Source of the DNA: Prinia subflava
Lineage: Eukaryota > Chordata > Aves > Passeriformes > Cisticolidae
Length of the DNA stretch: 64,000 bases
Direction: 5' to 3'
Assembly (NCBI RefSeq): GCF_021018805.1
Contig: NC_086247.1
Coordinates: forward strand, 140,550,102-140,614,101
Positions 41,871 to 53,800 of this stretch are shown here, piece after piece. The notes under the pieces are model-generated. The model had not been told where the DNA came from, ran no database searches, and worked only from the letters and a program-made list of their open reading frames with translations. A program made the translations under genes and the position numbers. The number at the start of each line of letters is the position of its first letter. Position 1 is the stretch's first letter.

Positions 41871-44800
41871 TCATCGTTTCTTCCCACCAAAGAGCACAAA
41901 GTGTCTGTCAGCAGGGACCTCTATCAATGCCCAGATCACAACATCATCAGCCCATGGAAAGGCAGCCATTAACTGGATACTACAAAGGGTCAACAGCTCT
42001 GATGGGACACAAAACTCATCACTGTGAGCCCCAGAAAGAATGGCACCAAGCCAGGAAAGAAGGGTTGCACCTTCCCCAGCAAACCACCTCATCTTACCCA
42101 GAAATGCAGAAAACAGATATATCTGAGTGTGAATTGATGCTTGTGCACTGAAATTCAATATCTCTGCTTAGATACCTCTATACACATCCCTACTACAGAG
42201 TCAAATCACGAGCAAAACCACGGTTTTATAGAATAAAAACACTTAAGACATTATGTTGATACACACTGAAAGCTACAGATGAAATGCAAAGCCAAGGAAG
42301 TGTTACAATTACAACCAGTCATCATCTATTGATCTGTCACCTATTATCTGTTATTATGACTTAAGTTATGGGCTTCTCTTCCAAAATTTCTTTAGTCAGA
42401 TTTATGGAGATACTCTGTATCTGCTTGCCATCAACTTCTCCAAGACAACTTTTGAAATCTCAATCACATTTCAAACTTTGCCAAGTGACTAATTTAATAA
42501 ATATTTACTAAATCTGTGTTCACCACTGAAAGAAAAACAGGAAAACATCACAGTGATTCTTTATAAACCTGAGATATTTTTCCCCTGTAAATGATTTTAT
42601 GTACTTATTTGAAACAAATAATTTATCCCAATTTATCTTTGGTAACATACTGAAAGAGATAACACCAGCTCTTATACACATTTCATTTTAGAACCTAATT
42701 TTCAAGATGGAGAACAAAGTTTTATGGATAGCAGCATCCTGCAGCCTGCAAATTAATCTATAATATAATATTTGAAAGACATTTCCAAGAAAGCATTACA
42801 TTCTTCTGTCCAAATTGGTAGGGTAAATGGAGCAAATCAACTTAAACCTAAGCTGGTCTCTGCAAATTGTTTATTCTGTTAGCACAACAGCTAAAACTTT
42901 ATGTAACTGAAAGGCACCAGAGGTCATTTTCTCCTTTTTTCTTTTTTTTTTTAGAACAATTTCAACATCATCTTAGCCAGAAGATTTTAATAATAGTCCC
43001 TCTACTCAAATTTAACTTACATAAGCATCAATAAAAAATATAAAACCACAACTCTAAGCCCAAGTGGAAACCATTTGGGAATTCAGCTTTTGAAAGTACG
43101 CTCAAGCATTTACTCTTTTTCACCAGTCTTTTTGAAATTACAGAGAGAAGCAATAATCCCATATCTAATGCAACTTTAGGCTCAGGCACGCAAAAAACAG
43201 AAAGAAGAAACTGGTAATGGATAAAGGATCCATGCTCTCTCCAGTGCCAGTTGAAAGGTAGGTAGCAGCAGGAAAACCAGACTGCAGCTGCAGACAGCTG
43301 GAACATGTTTTTACCATAAAAGTCATTATTTTATGCTTGAGAAATCTACACACAAAAGAGACATGACAACACCGAAATGTCAGTAGATCAAGAGCATTGG
43401 AAATTTAATTTTCTAACACAATGTGAAATATCAATGCTTACAAAAATATGCTTCTAAAACTTTACTTATAACTCACTGTTTTACAGCAAGCTAATTACCA
43501 ATCTCCAGCAACTGAAAATAAATTAATCCACAAGTGAAGATCTGTAAGGTATTCCAACAAAAGACAAACAAAGCATTTAAGAATCCTCGCATGAAACATC
43601 AAATCTTTTTGTCCTTTGCATGTCATGTATCAAGATAAATCCCCCAATTACATTCTGTTCCTTTGAGGCTGATCGAAAAATATTATTTGATGCATGCAGC
43701 TGCAAGTATTTTACAGATATTATATATATGCAAAAAGGTATGTGAATATAAATCTCTATATATGTTATCTCCTACTCCAAGTTGCCTCCAGCTTTTTGCC
43801 TATTCCAAACAGTCTACATCTATAACTTCAGAACATCTAAAAATGAATGTTTCTTATTTCAAGCTTAGCTTTTGATCTTATCTTTTCTTTGCAGGTATTC
43901 ACAGTTTTGACAGCATCAAACCTTCAAAAGGCATCAGTGCCATTAAAAGGCACACCAAGTTGTAACATTTTTTTAGTGTGAAGAAACACAAGCCATGTTA
44001 GTCTTCTCCAAATCTAATTAGCATTAGGAACACAGGTTAGGAAGTTCATTGTAAAACAGCACTACAATGGTACAGCAGCCATCTGGACACTACAATAGCT
44101 CAGTCCTCATAATGAGCTAAAAAGTCTTTGGGACTAGAAGACTTAATGCAAATAAACACTCTTGAATGTTGATTTCCAGACCCTGGTGTGCCATTCTGCC
44201 ACATTATGAGCTCGTGGGAAATGAGGACAGCCAAAACATCTTGCACTGTATTATGATACCAAGCATTTATCTCTGATTTCTTCAACACCCTTTATTTTAA
44301 TCAAAGGAGATTATTCAAGGAGAGGAATTGTACTGCTGGAGGCCCAAAGATCACACCTTGACTACCATCCTTGCAAGAACAAGAAACAAAACAAAAAACT
44401 TTCAGAGACGTCTTACACAATGTGGGAGGAACCACAGGAGTAGGTCACTGAAGCTATAAGAACCCTTTGCTGCAGGAATCCACAGGGATAAACACTGCTC
44501 TGTGCCAGGGAAAAGGCCTCTTGATGAGCCATGTTTAAAGGCCACAGAGATGTTTTTAATTTTGAAAAGAATGGAGCACACATTACTAGACCAGCTCTTA
44601 TCAGCCTTAAAGTCAATGGTAAGCCTATGGTATTTTGCAGGGCTTTAGATGTCAGATTTACAACGATAGTAGAAAACAAAGATGACTATCTTTTCTGGAA
44701 ATATCATCTTTACTGTCAGAAGACTATTTCCATGTTGATCATCTTCTTCTTTCATAAGAAATAAATGACTGAAGCTACCCTAATCTTTCAAGAATCACTC

Positions 44801-46337
44801 TAGTATTTTCAATGCCTGAAATGAGCTGTGCCTTCTGTTCTCTGTCCTTCAGTTTTAGATTTCATTCCCTGTACTGACCTGAGAAACTCATCATAATATC
44901 CACTCTTATGCAGAAATGAACAGCAGAAGGACTGAACAAACCACAGTAATGCATTAACAAAGAAAATAGCTTAGCTGTTCAATATTAGAACACTATCAGC
45001 TCTTTAAAAGAACTTCCACCAAAATTCAGTGAGTACTGGTAAAATTAAATTTGGTTTAATTTTATTCTTGTGAAAGACAAACCTACACCAAAGACCTAAT
45101 ATTATATCAACAACAGTTAACAAATAATTACAATATATTTTATCCACCCCATGTTTCATGGGACCTCAACTTGAATGCACCAAAGACATGAGAATATGGT
45201 TTAATAGGTTACAGTACTTTTAATCACCTGAGGCAATAGGACTATCTGCATTTTTCAATCACTGAACTAAACATCTGCAAACAGGAAATAAAATAAAGTA
45301 AAAACAAAACACCTTGTCATCCCAAAACAAATTTAATAAATAATAGTCTTAATTTAGACTGGCGTGCTTACATTTCTTATTATAAATATGGTAAAAGCAA
45401 CAGAAAGGTGAGAGGTTTTATTATCATCATTTATCATGGTAAGAGGCACAGGAAGGGTCATCAGTTTGAACAATGTAAGATTTTGGTCCCCAGTGTATGT
45501 GTATACAGCTTTTTCAAGAAAAAATAAGTTCCAAATACTCATTAACACATTCAGATATAAAGACAGCAGCTTTGTTCAGATGAGAATTTATGGAAGGTTA
45601 ATCCCATTTCAGCAATGGAATTACAGTAAGTCTTCAAAGGGTCAACTGCATAAACTACTTTTTAAACTCCACAGCAAGAAATAAAAGCAATTTTGTGTGA
45701 ATTATCAACAAAAGATACAATTCTTTTAAAAAGCAACATCATTCAGTGTTTGACCAACAGTTTTTCTCTTTTTAGAAATACAGAACTGCAGTAAAACTCA
45801 ACAATTATCCCAGTTGTGATCATTAGTATATTTCAAGAGGTGTAAGAGATTTTTTTATAGCCATTCTTATCCTCTGAAGACAAAAAAAATATAGTTTAAA
45901 AACCAACAACTTGATGATCCTTTTCCTTTGACTGATAAAGAGACTTTTCCATAGCAGACAGACAATGAAGGCAGAGTAATGTAATATTGTTTTTGCTAAA
46001 TATGTTCGTTTCATCAAGCAAATGCCTTATAAAGAAATTACTTCACAGCCTGAAGATAGCAAAACAAAGTTTCACTGAGGGATTTACTTTGGCTCTGGGG
46101 CAGGAGGAAGGCATTCCAGCCTATGACTGCATTCAGCCCTGTGTAACACCAGGTTGTACTGAATTAATTACAATCCAACATCTTGTTCTTTCTAAAAGAG
46201 AGGATGAGTCTCTCTATTGCTCTGTCTGGGACTGAACACATGATGCTAACCAGGTTATATTTACTTAAATAAATAAAAGGCAAGAAGATTGATTTATTTT
46301 AATATTGACACAGCAGCAGCAGTCTGCATTCCAACAT

Positions 46338-46437
46338 TAATTATTACAATTTCCGTCTATTCTAAAGTAATTAAAAATTAGTAAACACATATGCAGTCTT
46401 AATTAATAGACTAGATTAAGTACTTGAATGTTAATTA
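46338..46437. promoter_or_regulatory. Phased array of four TAATTA motifs (putative homeodomain element)
   Basis: TAATTA occurs at 46338, 46368, 46400 and 46432, so starts are 30, 32 and 32 bp apart, close to three turns of B-DNA each. The motif is palindromic and is the core of many paired-class and other homeodomain sites. The intervening DNA is not repeated, so the spacing does not come from a tandem array. Function is inferred. Confidence 0.35.
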
Positions 46438-48722
46438 ACTGGATTAAAAAACTATTTCCACCAGCAATGGCTGTTTCCATTTTCATTAAGTACTACTATC
46501 ATATAAACCAATTCATCACTATCAAATGGTCTGATCAGGGCATTTCTCTTCAGCACCAAACCACAAAACCAGAAATCCTCTCCTCCATAGAAATTCATAA
46601 AGCTAGAAACTTCTGCTGTATTTTTCCATCACTATGATAAGATTGTCAAAAAGATCACTTTAATTTTGCATATTCCTAAGTATTTGTCCAAAAATTGCTA
46701 ATTCTTTGGTAATATTTATTGATTAATCTGATACTGGCTCATGTGCAGGCACCAGTAATGGTTTCAGGTTTATTTTAAAATCAGTGAGGATTACAGCTTC
46801 CTTCTCCTGCTAGAAAGACAGCAAGTGATCCTCTGGTTTTCATACCCTCTGGGTTTCACATAAGCTCTACACTTCTTACCCACTCTTTTTAGCACTGAGT
46901 AAAACTGAAATCATGAAATCATTCACTTTTTTAGATTATTAGGAGCCATTTTAAATACCTGGTTCCTTCTCATCAGAAGGACATTTAGGAGGTAATTTCG
47001 TACAAGAACATTCCTAATTTGTTCTGGCTGTTCAGCGGCCAATTGTTCAGTAGTTAATCTGAACCCAAAGTGTCTGGGTTCCCCTGGCTGAACCCTGCAC
47101 TTCCCCTCCTGGTCTGTACAGCTTCCAGATGTGATCTTCCCTTTCACAGCTGCTTTGGTCTTCTGGCATTTATGCTGCACAGCTTCTCCTGCAGGCTGGC
47201 CATGCATGGACAAACCTGCCTTTACACAAGATGTCATTTTTCTGGCTCCAGGAGAACACACAGCACAGACTTTCTGAGACAGCTCCAAGTGATGGAGCAG
47301 CTCAACTACACACCTCTGCTGAGGCAGCAATGCTGTCAAAGAACCGATCTCTGGTTCTCAGTTTATGCTTAATAACTGAACCTTTTCACAGAGGACTTGT
47401 GGTCCTTGAAAATAGATTATGATGGTTCAAATGAGACTCTAAAATCTAAATTAGCCTTGTGAAAAGATCTTCCCCTAAAGTAGCTACTTTAAGCATTTCC
47501 TTTAGCCTCGGATGCCAGGGTTAAGCCCAGCCCTGTTCTGCACTCCCACTGTGTGGGTCTCTGTCTGCACTCACTGTCACAGCAATGGGCTGCTGATAAG
47601 GAAGATTTCAACCCCTCTCACAGGATGGCCACGTGCTTTCAGATACGTCCAACAAGTGCCTGGGAAGAGGATATGGCAAAAAAATTTCACCATCAGCATC
47701 ACTGGCATCCTTTCTTCAGCACAAAGCATTTCCAGTCTCAAACAAGACCGTAGAGTGAACTAGCAAGGCACCAACAGAACTGACTACACACATCCTGTGC
47801 AACCAGCACAAGTGAGGGAGATTGCAACAGAATAAAAGCACACCTCTCTAGCAACTCCTGAGGGTTGGCAAAAACCACATATACCCAAGGCAGGCTGTGT
47901 ATTAGTCCATGTTACCATGCAGAACTAAGGAGTAGTTGTTTAATAAGGCCCAGCAGTAAATCAAATTTCAGCTAATGGCACCTCAGACTCTATAACATCC
48001 CAAAATACAAGTTACTTGTGAACGAACAGATGAGTGTAAGTGAAAAAACCCCATAAATTCAGGAAAATCTCTAGCAAGGGAGTAGCCAATTATTATTTAG
48101 AAATGAAAGAAACTAAATACAAAATCAATTCATAGGTTTTCTGATGACTGAACTGATTTTATTAGCCCCACGGCAGACCCAAATTCTTATTATTCCTTCA
48201 CTTCACTTCTTCACTTTTCTACATGGCTCATTAAAAACCCATTTAAATATAACTACTGTTTCAATGAGCTAGTAAGAGAAAATACAGAATAGGTATTTTC
48301 ACAATAATACACTACTGCCCACAGATATCACAGGAAAAAAAATCAATTAGCAAAATAGCAGCATCTAAGAGTCATTCTGTGCTGGATGTGACATGCAACC
48401 TGAGCATCCCCTCTACAGACTCAGACATCACCCAGCATTTTAAATGGAGAAAAAGGACAAGCATCATTTCAATTTAGGATAAGCTGTAGTACAAACACAA
48501 ATCTCTATAATTTCAAGAAAATCATTACCTGTCCTAATTAATCACTTCAGCCATTAAACCAGAACTTTTCATAAAACTTTTTAAAGTAGCTGGAAGGGAG
48601 CCAAAGAACTTTACTGCATTATAGCTTTTGGAAAAATAAGGACATTTAAAGGGTCACATTCCACCATCATATTAATACCTTGTATTCGATTTTCAGTGGA
48701 TTATAAAGAACTGTAAGCTCAT

Positions 48723-49198
48723 ACAGAATGACAGAATAACCTGAACTGGAAGAGACCTCTGGAGATGAACTAGGGCAAGCCCTTGTTCAAACCAGGGTCA
48801 GTGAGAGGAGGCTGCTCAGAGCCACATCCAGTTGTATATTTTAATAACCTGAAGGCTGGACAGTCCACAGCCTCTCTCAGCTCTCTCCCAGCATTCGGCC
48901 CTCTTGGTCCTTTTCCCTCTATGGAGCTGAAACTCCCCTGGTTACAGTGTGTCTGCTGGGCCTTACACTGCTCCTGTGCACCTCAGAGAAAAGTCCAGTT
49001 CCATCTTCAGTGTCCCTGACAGAGAGCAGTTCCCTCAAGACTGCTGTGCCTTAGGGAGCCACACGGTCACAGAGCACCCCTAAAGGTGCCCCTTGCCCTG
49101 TGACAGCCTCCAGCCCGCCAGTTCACCCTCACGGCCTCTGGCTGCCCATCACTGCAATGTCTTCCTTGAACTGGGAAGGCCAAAATATTCCAGAAGCA
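48723..49198 (-). mobile_element. CR1 LINE fragment, older copy
   Basis: The plus strand begins with the complement of a CR1 tail (ACAGAATGACAGAATAACCT) and the segment GGAAGAGACCTCTGGAGATG. Degraded versions of the next CR1 3' blocks follow, including GAGGAGGCTGCTCAGAGCC and CTCAGAGAAAAGTCCAGTTC. Near 49160-49195 sequence resembling a more internal CR1 block (CTTGAACTGGGAAGGCC) is still visible, with gaps. It abuts a second, better preserved CR1 in the same orientation. Confidence 0.75.
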
Positions 49199-49209
49199 GA
49201 GAGAAATGA

Positions 49210-50065
49210 TCACAGAATCACAGAATGATTGGGTTAAAAGGGACCTTAAAGATCATGCAGTTCCAACCCCCCCTGCCATAGGCAGGGGCATCTTTTGCTA
49301 GAGCTCCATCCAACCTTGGCCTTGAACATTCCTAGGGAAGGGGCATTCACAACTTCTCTGGGCAACCTGCTCCAGTGCCTGACCACCCGCAAAGTAAAGA
49401 TTTTTTTCCTAATATGTCATCTAAACCTACTCTCACTTTGAATCCATTCCCCCTTGCCCTGTAACTGCATGTCCTTGTAAAAAGTCCTTCTCTGTATTTC
49501 TTGTGGGTTCCCTTCAGGTACTGGAAGGCTGCAATTAGGTCACCCTGGAGCCTTCTCTTCTCCAGGCTGAACAATCCCAATTCTTTCAGCCTTTGCTGAG
49601 GTGCTCCATCATCCCTCTAATCATCTTGGTGGTGTCACTCCAACAGGTCAAAGCCCTCCCTGTGCTGGGACCCCAGAGCTGGATGCAGCACTGCAGACGG
49701 GTCTCAGCAGAACAGAGCAGGGGGGCAGAACCCCCTCCCTCACCATGCTGTCCACAGGGCTTTAGATGCAGCCAAAGCCCTGTGGGCAGCTTTGGATGGC
49801 TTTCTGGGCTGTGAGTGCACATTGCCAGCTCAGGCCCAGCCTCATCCCTTCCCTGGGCCTGCTGGCTACAGGCTTGCTCACACAGCCCAGGGTGGAGCTG
49901 GGCATCTCTACCCCAAGGGCGCTGCTGACCCGCATTCATTGGGTTCTCCACCAGATCTGTCCCTACAGGGAGCAGCCTCCCAGCCCATACTGCTGACAGG
50001 GGTTATTCCAGCCCACATGCAGGACTCTGCATTTACCTACACTGAACGTAATGCACCCCCTCAAA
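49210..50065 (-). mobile_element. CR1 LINE fragment, better preserved, 5'-truncated
   Basis: This is the clearest repeat in the window. The plus strand starts with the inverted tail TCACAGAATCACAGAATGAT and then GACCTTAAAGATCATGCAGT. It continues through AACTTCTCTGGGCAACCTGC, GAGCCTTCTCTTCTCCAGGC and CCCCAGAGCTGGATGCAGCA, and fades around GCAGGACTCTGCATTT near 50030. It covers the 3' untranslated part and the end of the reverse-transcriptase frame of CR1, read on the minus strand, with frames broken. At about 855 bp it is far short of a full-length element and cannot move. Confidence 0.93.
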
Positions 50066-50449
50066 ACCCCGGGAGATAAAACAACCAGTGCAGAATATAC
50101 ATCACAGGTCTCAGTGGAAGCCATTCCCAGATCTGCTGACTAAGGAAGCACCCTCGCTTTCAAAGCTCACCAAGTTAAATCATATCTGCAAGATCAAAAC
50201 TCATCTATTGATTTCAAAGATACTTTAATTTACAGGTAGTTTAAAAATCTTCTGCTTTCATGATTCTTTAAATCTCAGAAATGATTCTGAAGTAAATATA
50301 CAAGCTTTTTATTAAAACATCGCTTTAGATTATTCATTTCCCATGGCACTTTGATCTGAGAAATTCTAGAATCAATATTAAATTGCAATCTAATCCTCTC
50401 CCAGTAGGAATTAAATGCAGTTTTAGGTACTATCCTCTAAGTTCCTATG

Positions 50450-50525
50450 CTATTAAAATATTTTAAATATATTTAAAATGTTAAAATATTTAAAATAATA
50501 ATTTCATATTACATATATTTAAAAG
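50450..50525. repeat. AT-rich low-complexity block
   Basis: The segment is composed of variants of TTAAAATATTTTAAATATA with almost no G or C. It may be a degraded simple repeat. Confidence 0.8.
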
Positions 50526-50849
50526 ATTTTTTTCTCTTCTTCCTCTACCACTGAGCAGCAGTCTAAAAGCAAGCATGACTGTGGCACCCTGAAAAAATCA
50601 TTTGTGTATATTCTGTCTGAATTGCTCTTGACCTGACCTCTGTGGTGTAAATCAGAATGAGGCTTAGACAAAGAAATAAGACAAAAACTGAACAGTTATT
50701 AAAATTATTACAAGGATTATCAGCAGTAGCTGACACGGAGCTGCCTGCTTGGTTGGCTGCATTTGGTTGTCCATGACCTCATCCCCTGACTGTACCAGAC
50801 ACCACTTCTACATCTAATGCACTGTCTGAGAGCTGGACCACCAGCCCAC

Positions 50850-50872
50850 ACAGACAGACAGACAGACAGACA
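50850..50872. repeat. ACAG tetranucleotide microsatellite
   Basis: About five and a half perfect ACAG units are present, a candidate polymorphic marker. Confidence 0.93.
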
Positions 50873-53800
50873 CAAGGATGGACAGAGCACACACAGATCA
50901 TCCTGAAAAGCCCTTCTGACGTGCTTACCTGGCTAAACTTTACTGTTTAGCAAGTCCAACCAGGGCTGGATCTTGGTCTTTAGGAGCAGCTAACTTCCAA
51001 ACACCTCCACATCGGTCAGCCCTTACAGACAGACAACCCAGAAATGCAGAAACACCCCACATTAATGAAGCTGACAGAACAGGCACAAGGACAGGAGCCA
51101 GGGGGTGATTTCTCTTCAGCAGGGCATGCTCACCTGGCCAGGAACAGGTCTGGAAGCCACAGTTTGTTACTTCAAATTGTGCTTCTGATTGCTGCATTTC
51201 TGCTGTTAACTAACCATGCTAAGGAACGCTTCACAAGCTCTTGCAACTAGCTACTGATCCCAGCCTTTCAGTGAAGGCATCACCAGCACTGGTACCCACA
51301 GGTGCTGCAAGGGTGGGCAGTGCCCCACTGCACCCTGATCTCACATCTCCCATGGCTGATGGAGTCACACACCAGAAATGCAGACACATCTCACTGCAGA
51401 ACTGGTCTGGTTAAGATTATGGGGTAAAGACATTTCCAGCTTCCAGCTGAAAGCAGAACTATGGTTAAGAGTGCAAGAAGAAAGAACATCATCCCGATTT
51501 TTTTTAAACAATTTTGTTTTTCTTTTATGCTTCTCAGCAAAAATTAAGGTATTATGCTTAGAGAGAAGTTTGCTTCCCACAATTGTTACAAGCCCTCCAT
51601 ATGACAGGTACAAAAATGCTTAAATCCATGCTTGTTTGGGCTATGATAACAGCTGGAGAAAATATCTCTGCCTAAATAGGACAGATTTTCCATCAGAAGG
51701 TTTTTATCATGGTATTTTTTAATGGGTTGTTTCTTCACCAACTCTTCCTTTGAAAGCATATATAATACTTTTCTGTATATGCTGGCCTGTTATTTTCTTA
51801 AATCCTCAATTTATACAGAAAAGATTTCTTCGAAAATCCTTTTGTACCAACAGAGTTCTTGTTCACGGCTAAGGACATACTCTGCAAAATTACCACAATA
51901 TGTGATTTACCATGGTATCTCCTCAGCTCATTTTGAAAAGAAACTGGAAAAAATTATACCCATCCTGGCTTTCAAGTGGTACATGAAGAAAACATGGTTT
52001 CAGAACAGAGAGTGCTGTACTTGGGAAGTAGCTGGGGCACATCTGAGCATGTGAATAAAGCAAATTTCATCTCCTCCGTTTTTGGCTCCTCAGCACAAAT
52101 GAGCACGTGAACCACACTGAGGACAATGATGTCAGTATTACTTTCCAAACAATTTCACACTTTTAGAGCACACTACCAAAGTGTGCCTTCTTACAGCACA
52201 AGGCTCAAAAGGATACCCCGGCTGTACTGCATGCAGCTGAGCTGGTGGTACGGGATGACTCTGCAGGTCTGCAGATTTCCAAGTCGAAAGCACAGAGCAC
52301 ACAGGAGTTCAGTGTTTTATTTCTGCCACAGAGGTCAGCAGTTAAGCAGTGACGCTATGCAGTAAGTAATCCAGACACTGGGTTATTAGAGGGGCTGGTG
52401 TCACATAGCAAGATATATTGCTGAAATAAAAATGTATTAAATCTTAACAGTTGTCTCATCTGTCATTGGGAGCTGCAGTCATTGAGTACCAAGAAAGAAG
52501 TGGTTTCAGAAACCTCCAAAAAAAGAGCAGGCTTTCCATTCCTCTGCTACAGGATCAAAACAGCAGCATTAAATTCTAAGATTTTCATTTCAGCTGAGGT
52601 ACAAAAAGGTAACTAGTTAGTTAAAGCACAGGACAATCTTTGCAAGCTTATTAAACTTCAAGAAAATAGACTTTGTAAAATACAGCTCTTCATTTTATAT
52701 AGTGTGTGCTGTTCAGTGTAATTTGCATGCAAAAGCCAGGAGAATGTGATTAAAAATACCCATCTAGAGACACAGATGAAAAACTTCAAACATTTTCTGA
52801 TTCCCTTCTGTTCCACTCATTATTTCAATACCTCACTACAACAAAGGAATAGATAACACTTGTCCTTGACACTAGCCTAAATTATCTTCAATGTGCAATA
52901 CAATACCGATTAAATTAGACTTATTTTAAATAAACGTCAAGGTCTGTTCAAAAGGTAAAACTGTGTGCCTTTTGCCTTTTGTGTAACACATCTCCTCCCC
53001 ACCCCCCAAACTTTTCAGAGGTCTGAAAAACAATGAGATACGGTGCTTTTTTAAACTAACTTCATTATCTAGATTTTAAAAAAAAAAAATCAGAGAGAAT
53101 CATTTAACTCTGACATTTACAACAACAATAACAGTATTCTTCATTTTGTGTATAATGACAAAAATAACCAGCACATTAGACAATAATTCTTGCTGCCTTT
53201 CTTTAAATAATGTTCTAAAATATCCTAAATGCAAATGACTGCTGTTCCCTCATGACTAACAGTTATTATTTTAACATGTAACAATAGTGAAAACACTGCA
53301 ACTTAACTTACATTAGGGCTACCCTTACAAAATTAAAAATAAAAGGTAGCTTCCAACAGCACTGGGGTGATTGTAAATGACCCATGCCAGGAGATCCATG
53401 GAGGTGTCCCATCCTGAGGCAACCCCCAGACACAGGATCATTGACTCACCACAGTTTTTATGTGAACCTATGCCAAATACAGCGCTCTGCTCTTAAGCAA
53501 AACACACTCCTTAGATAACATTTGACAGTCCACAAAAGGACAGAACCTTCCTAAACACCTTTAGGTTTTTTACAGCTAAGATGATTACAGTGATCTCTGT
53601 AAGTATTTCAAAAATCCTGGTTCATCCACATCCAGGTGGATTTCCATTTACCACACACTAGTTTATCTCCCACAAAATACCATGTTTAATGACTTAGTAG
53701 CACAGCCCCAAGGACACTCACTAAAACTGGACTCCCAATGCCAAAACCATTTTCAAAATTATCTGGAGCCATTTTTTAACAATATTTTGGCAGATAAGGT

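Noticed and set aside
46923..47339. 138-residue minus-strand open frame
   Set aside because: No recognisable domain, and several frames on the other strand overlap it. The length is expected by chance in a GC-richer patch, and there is no splice or start support.
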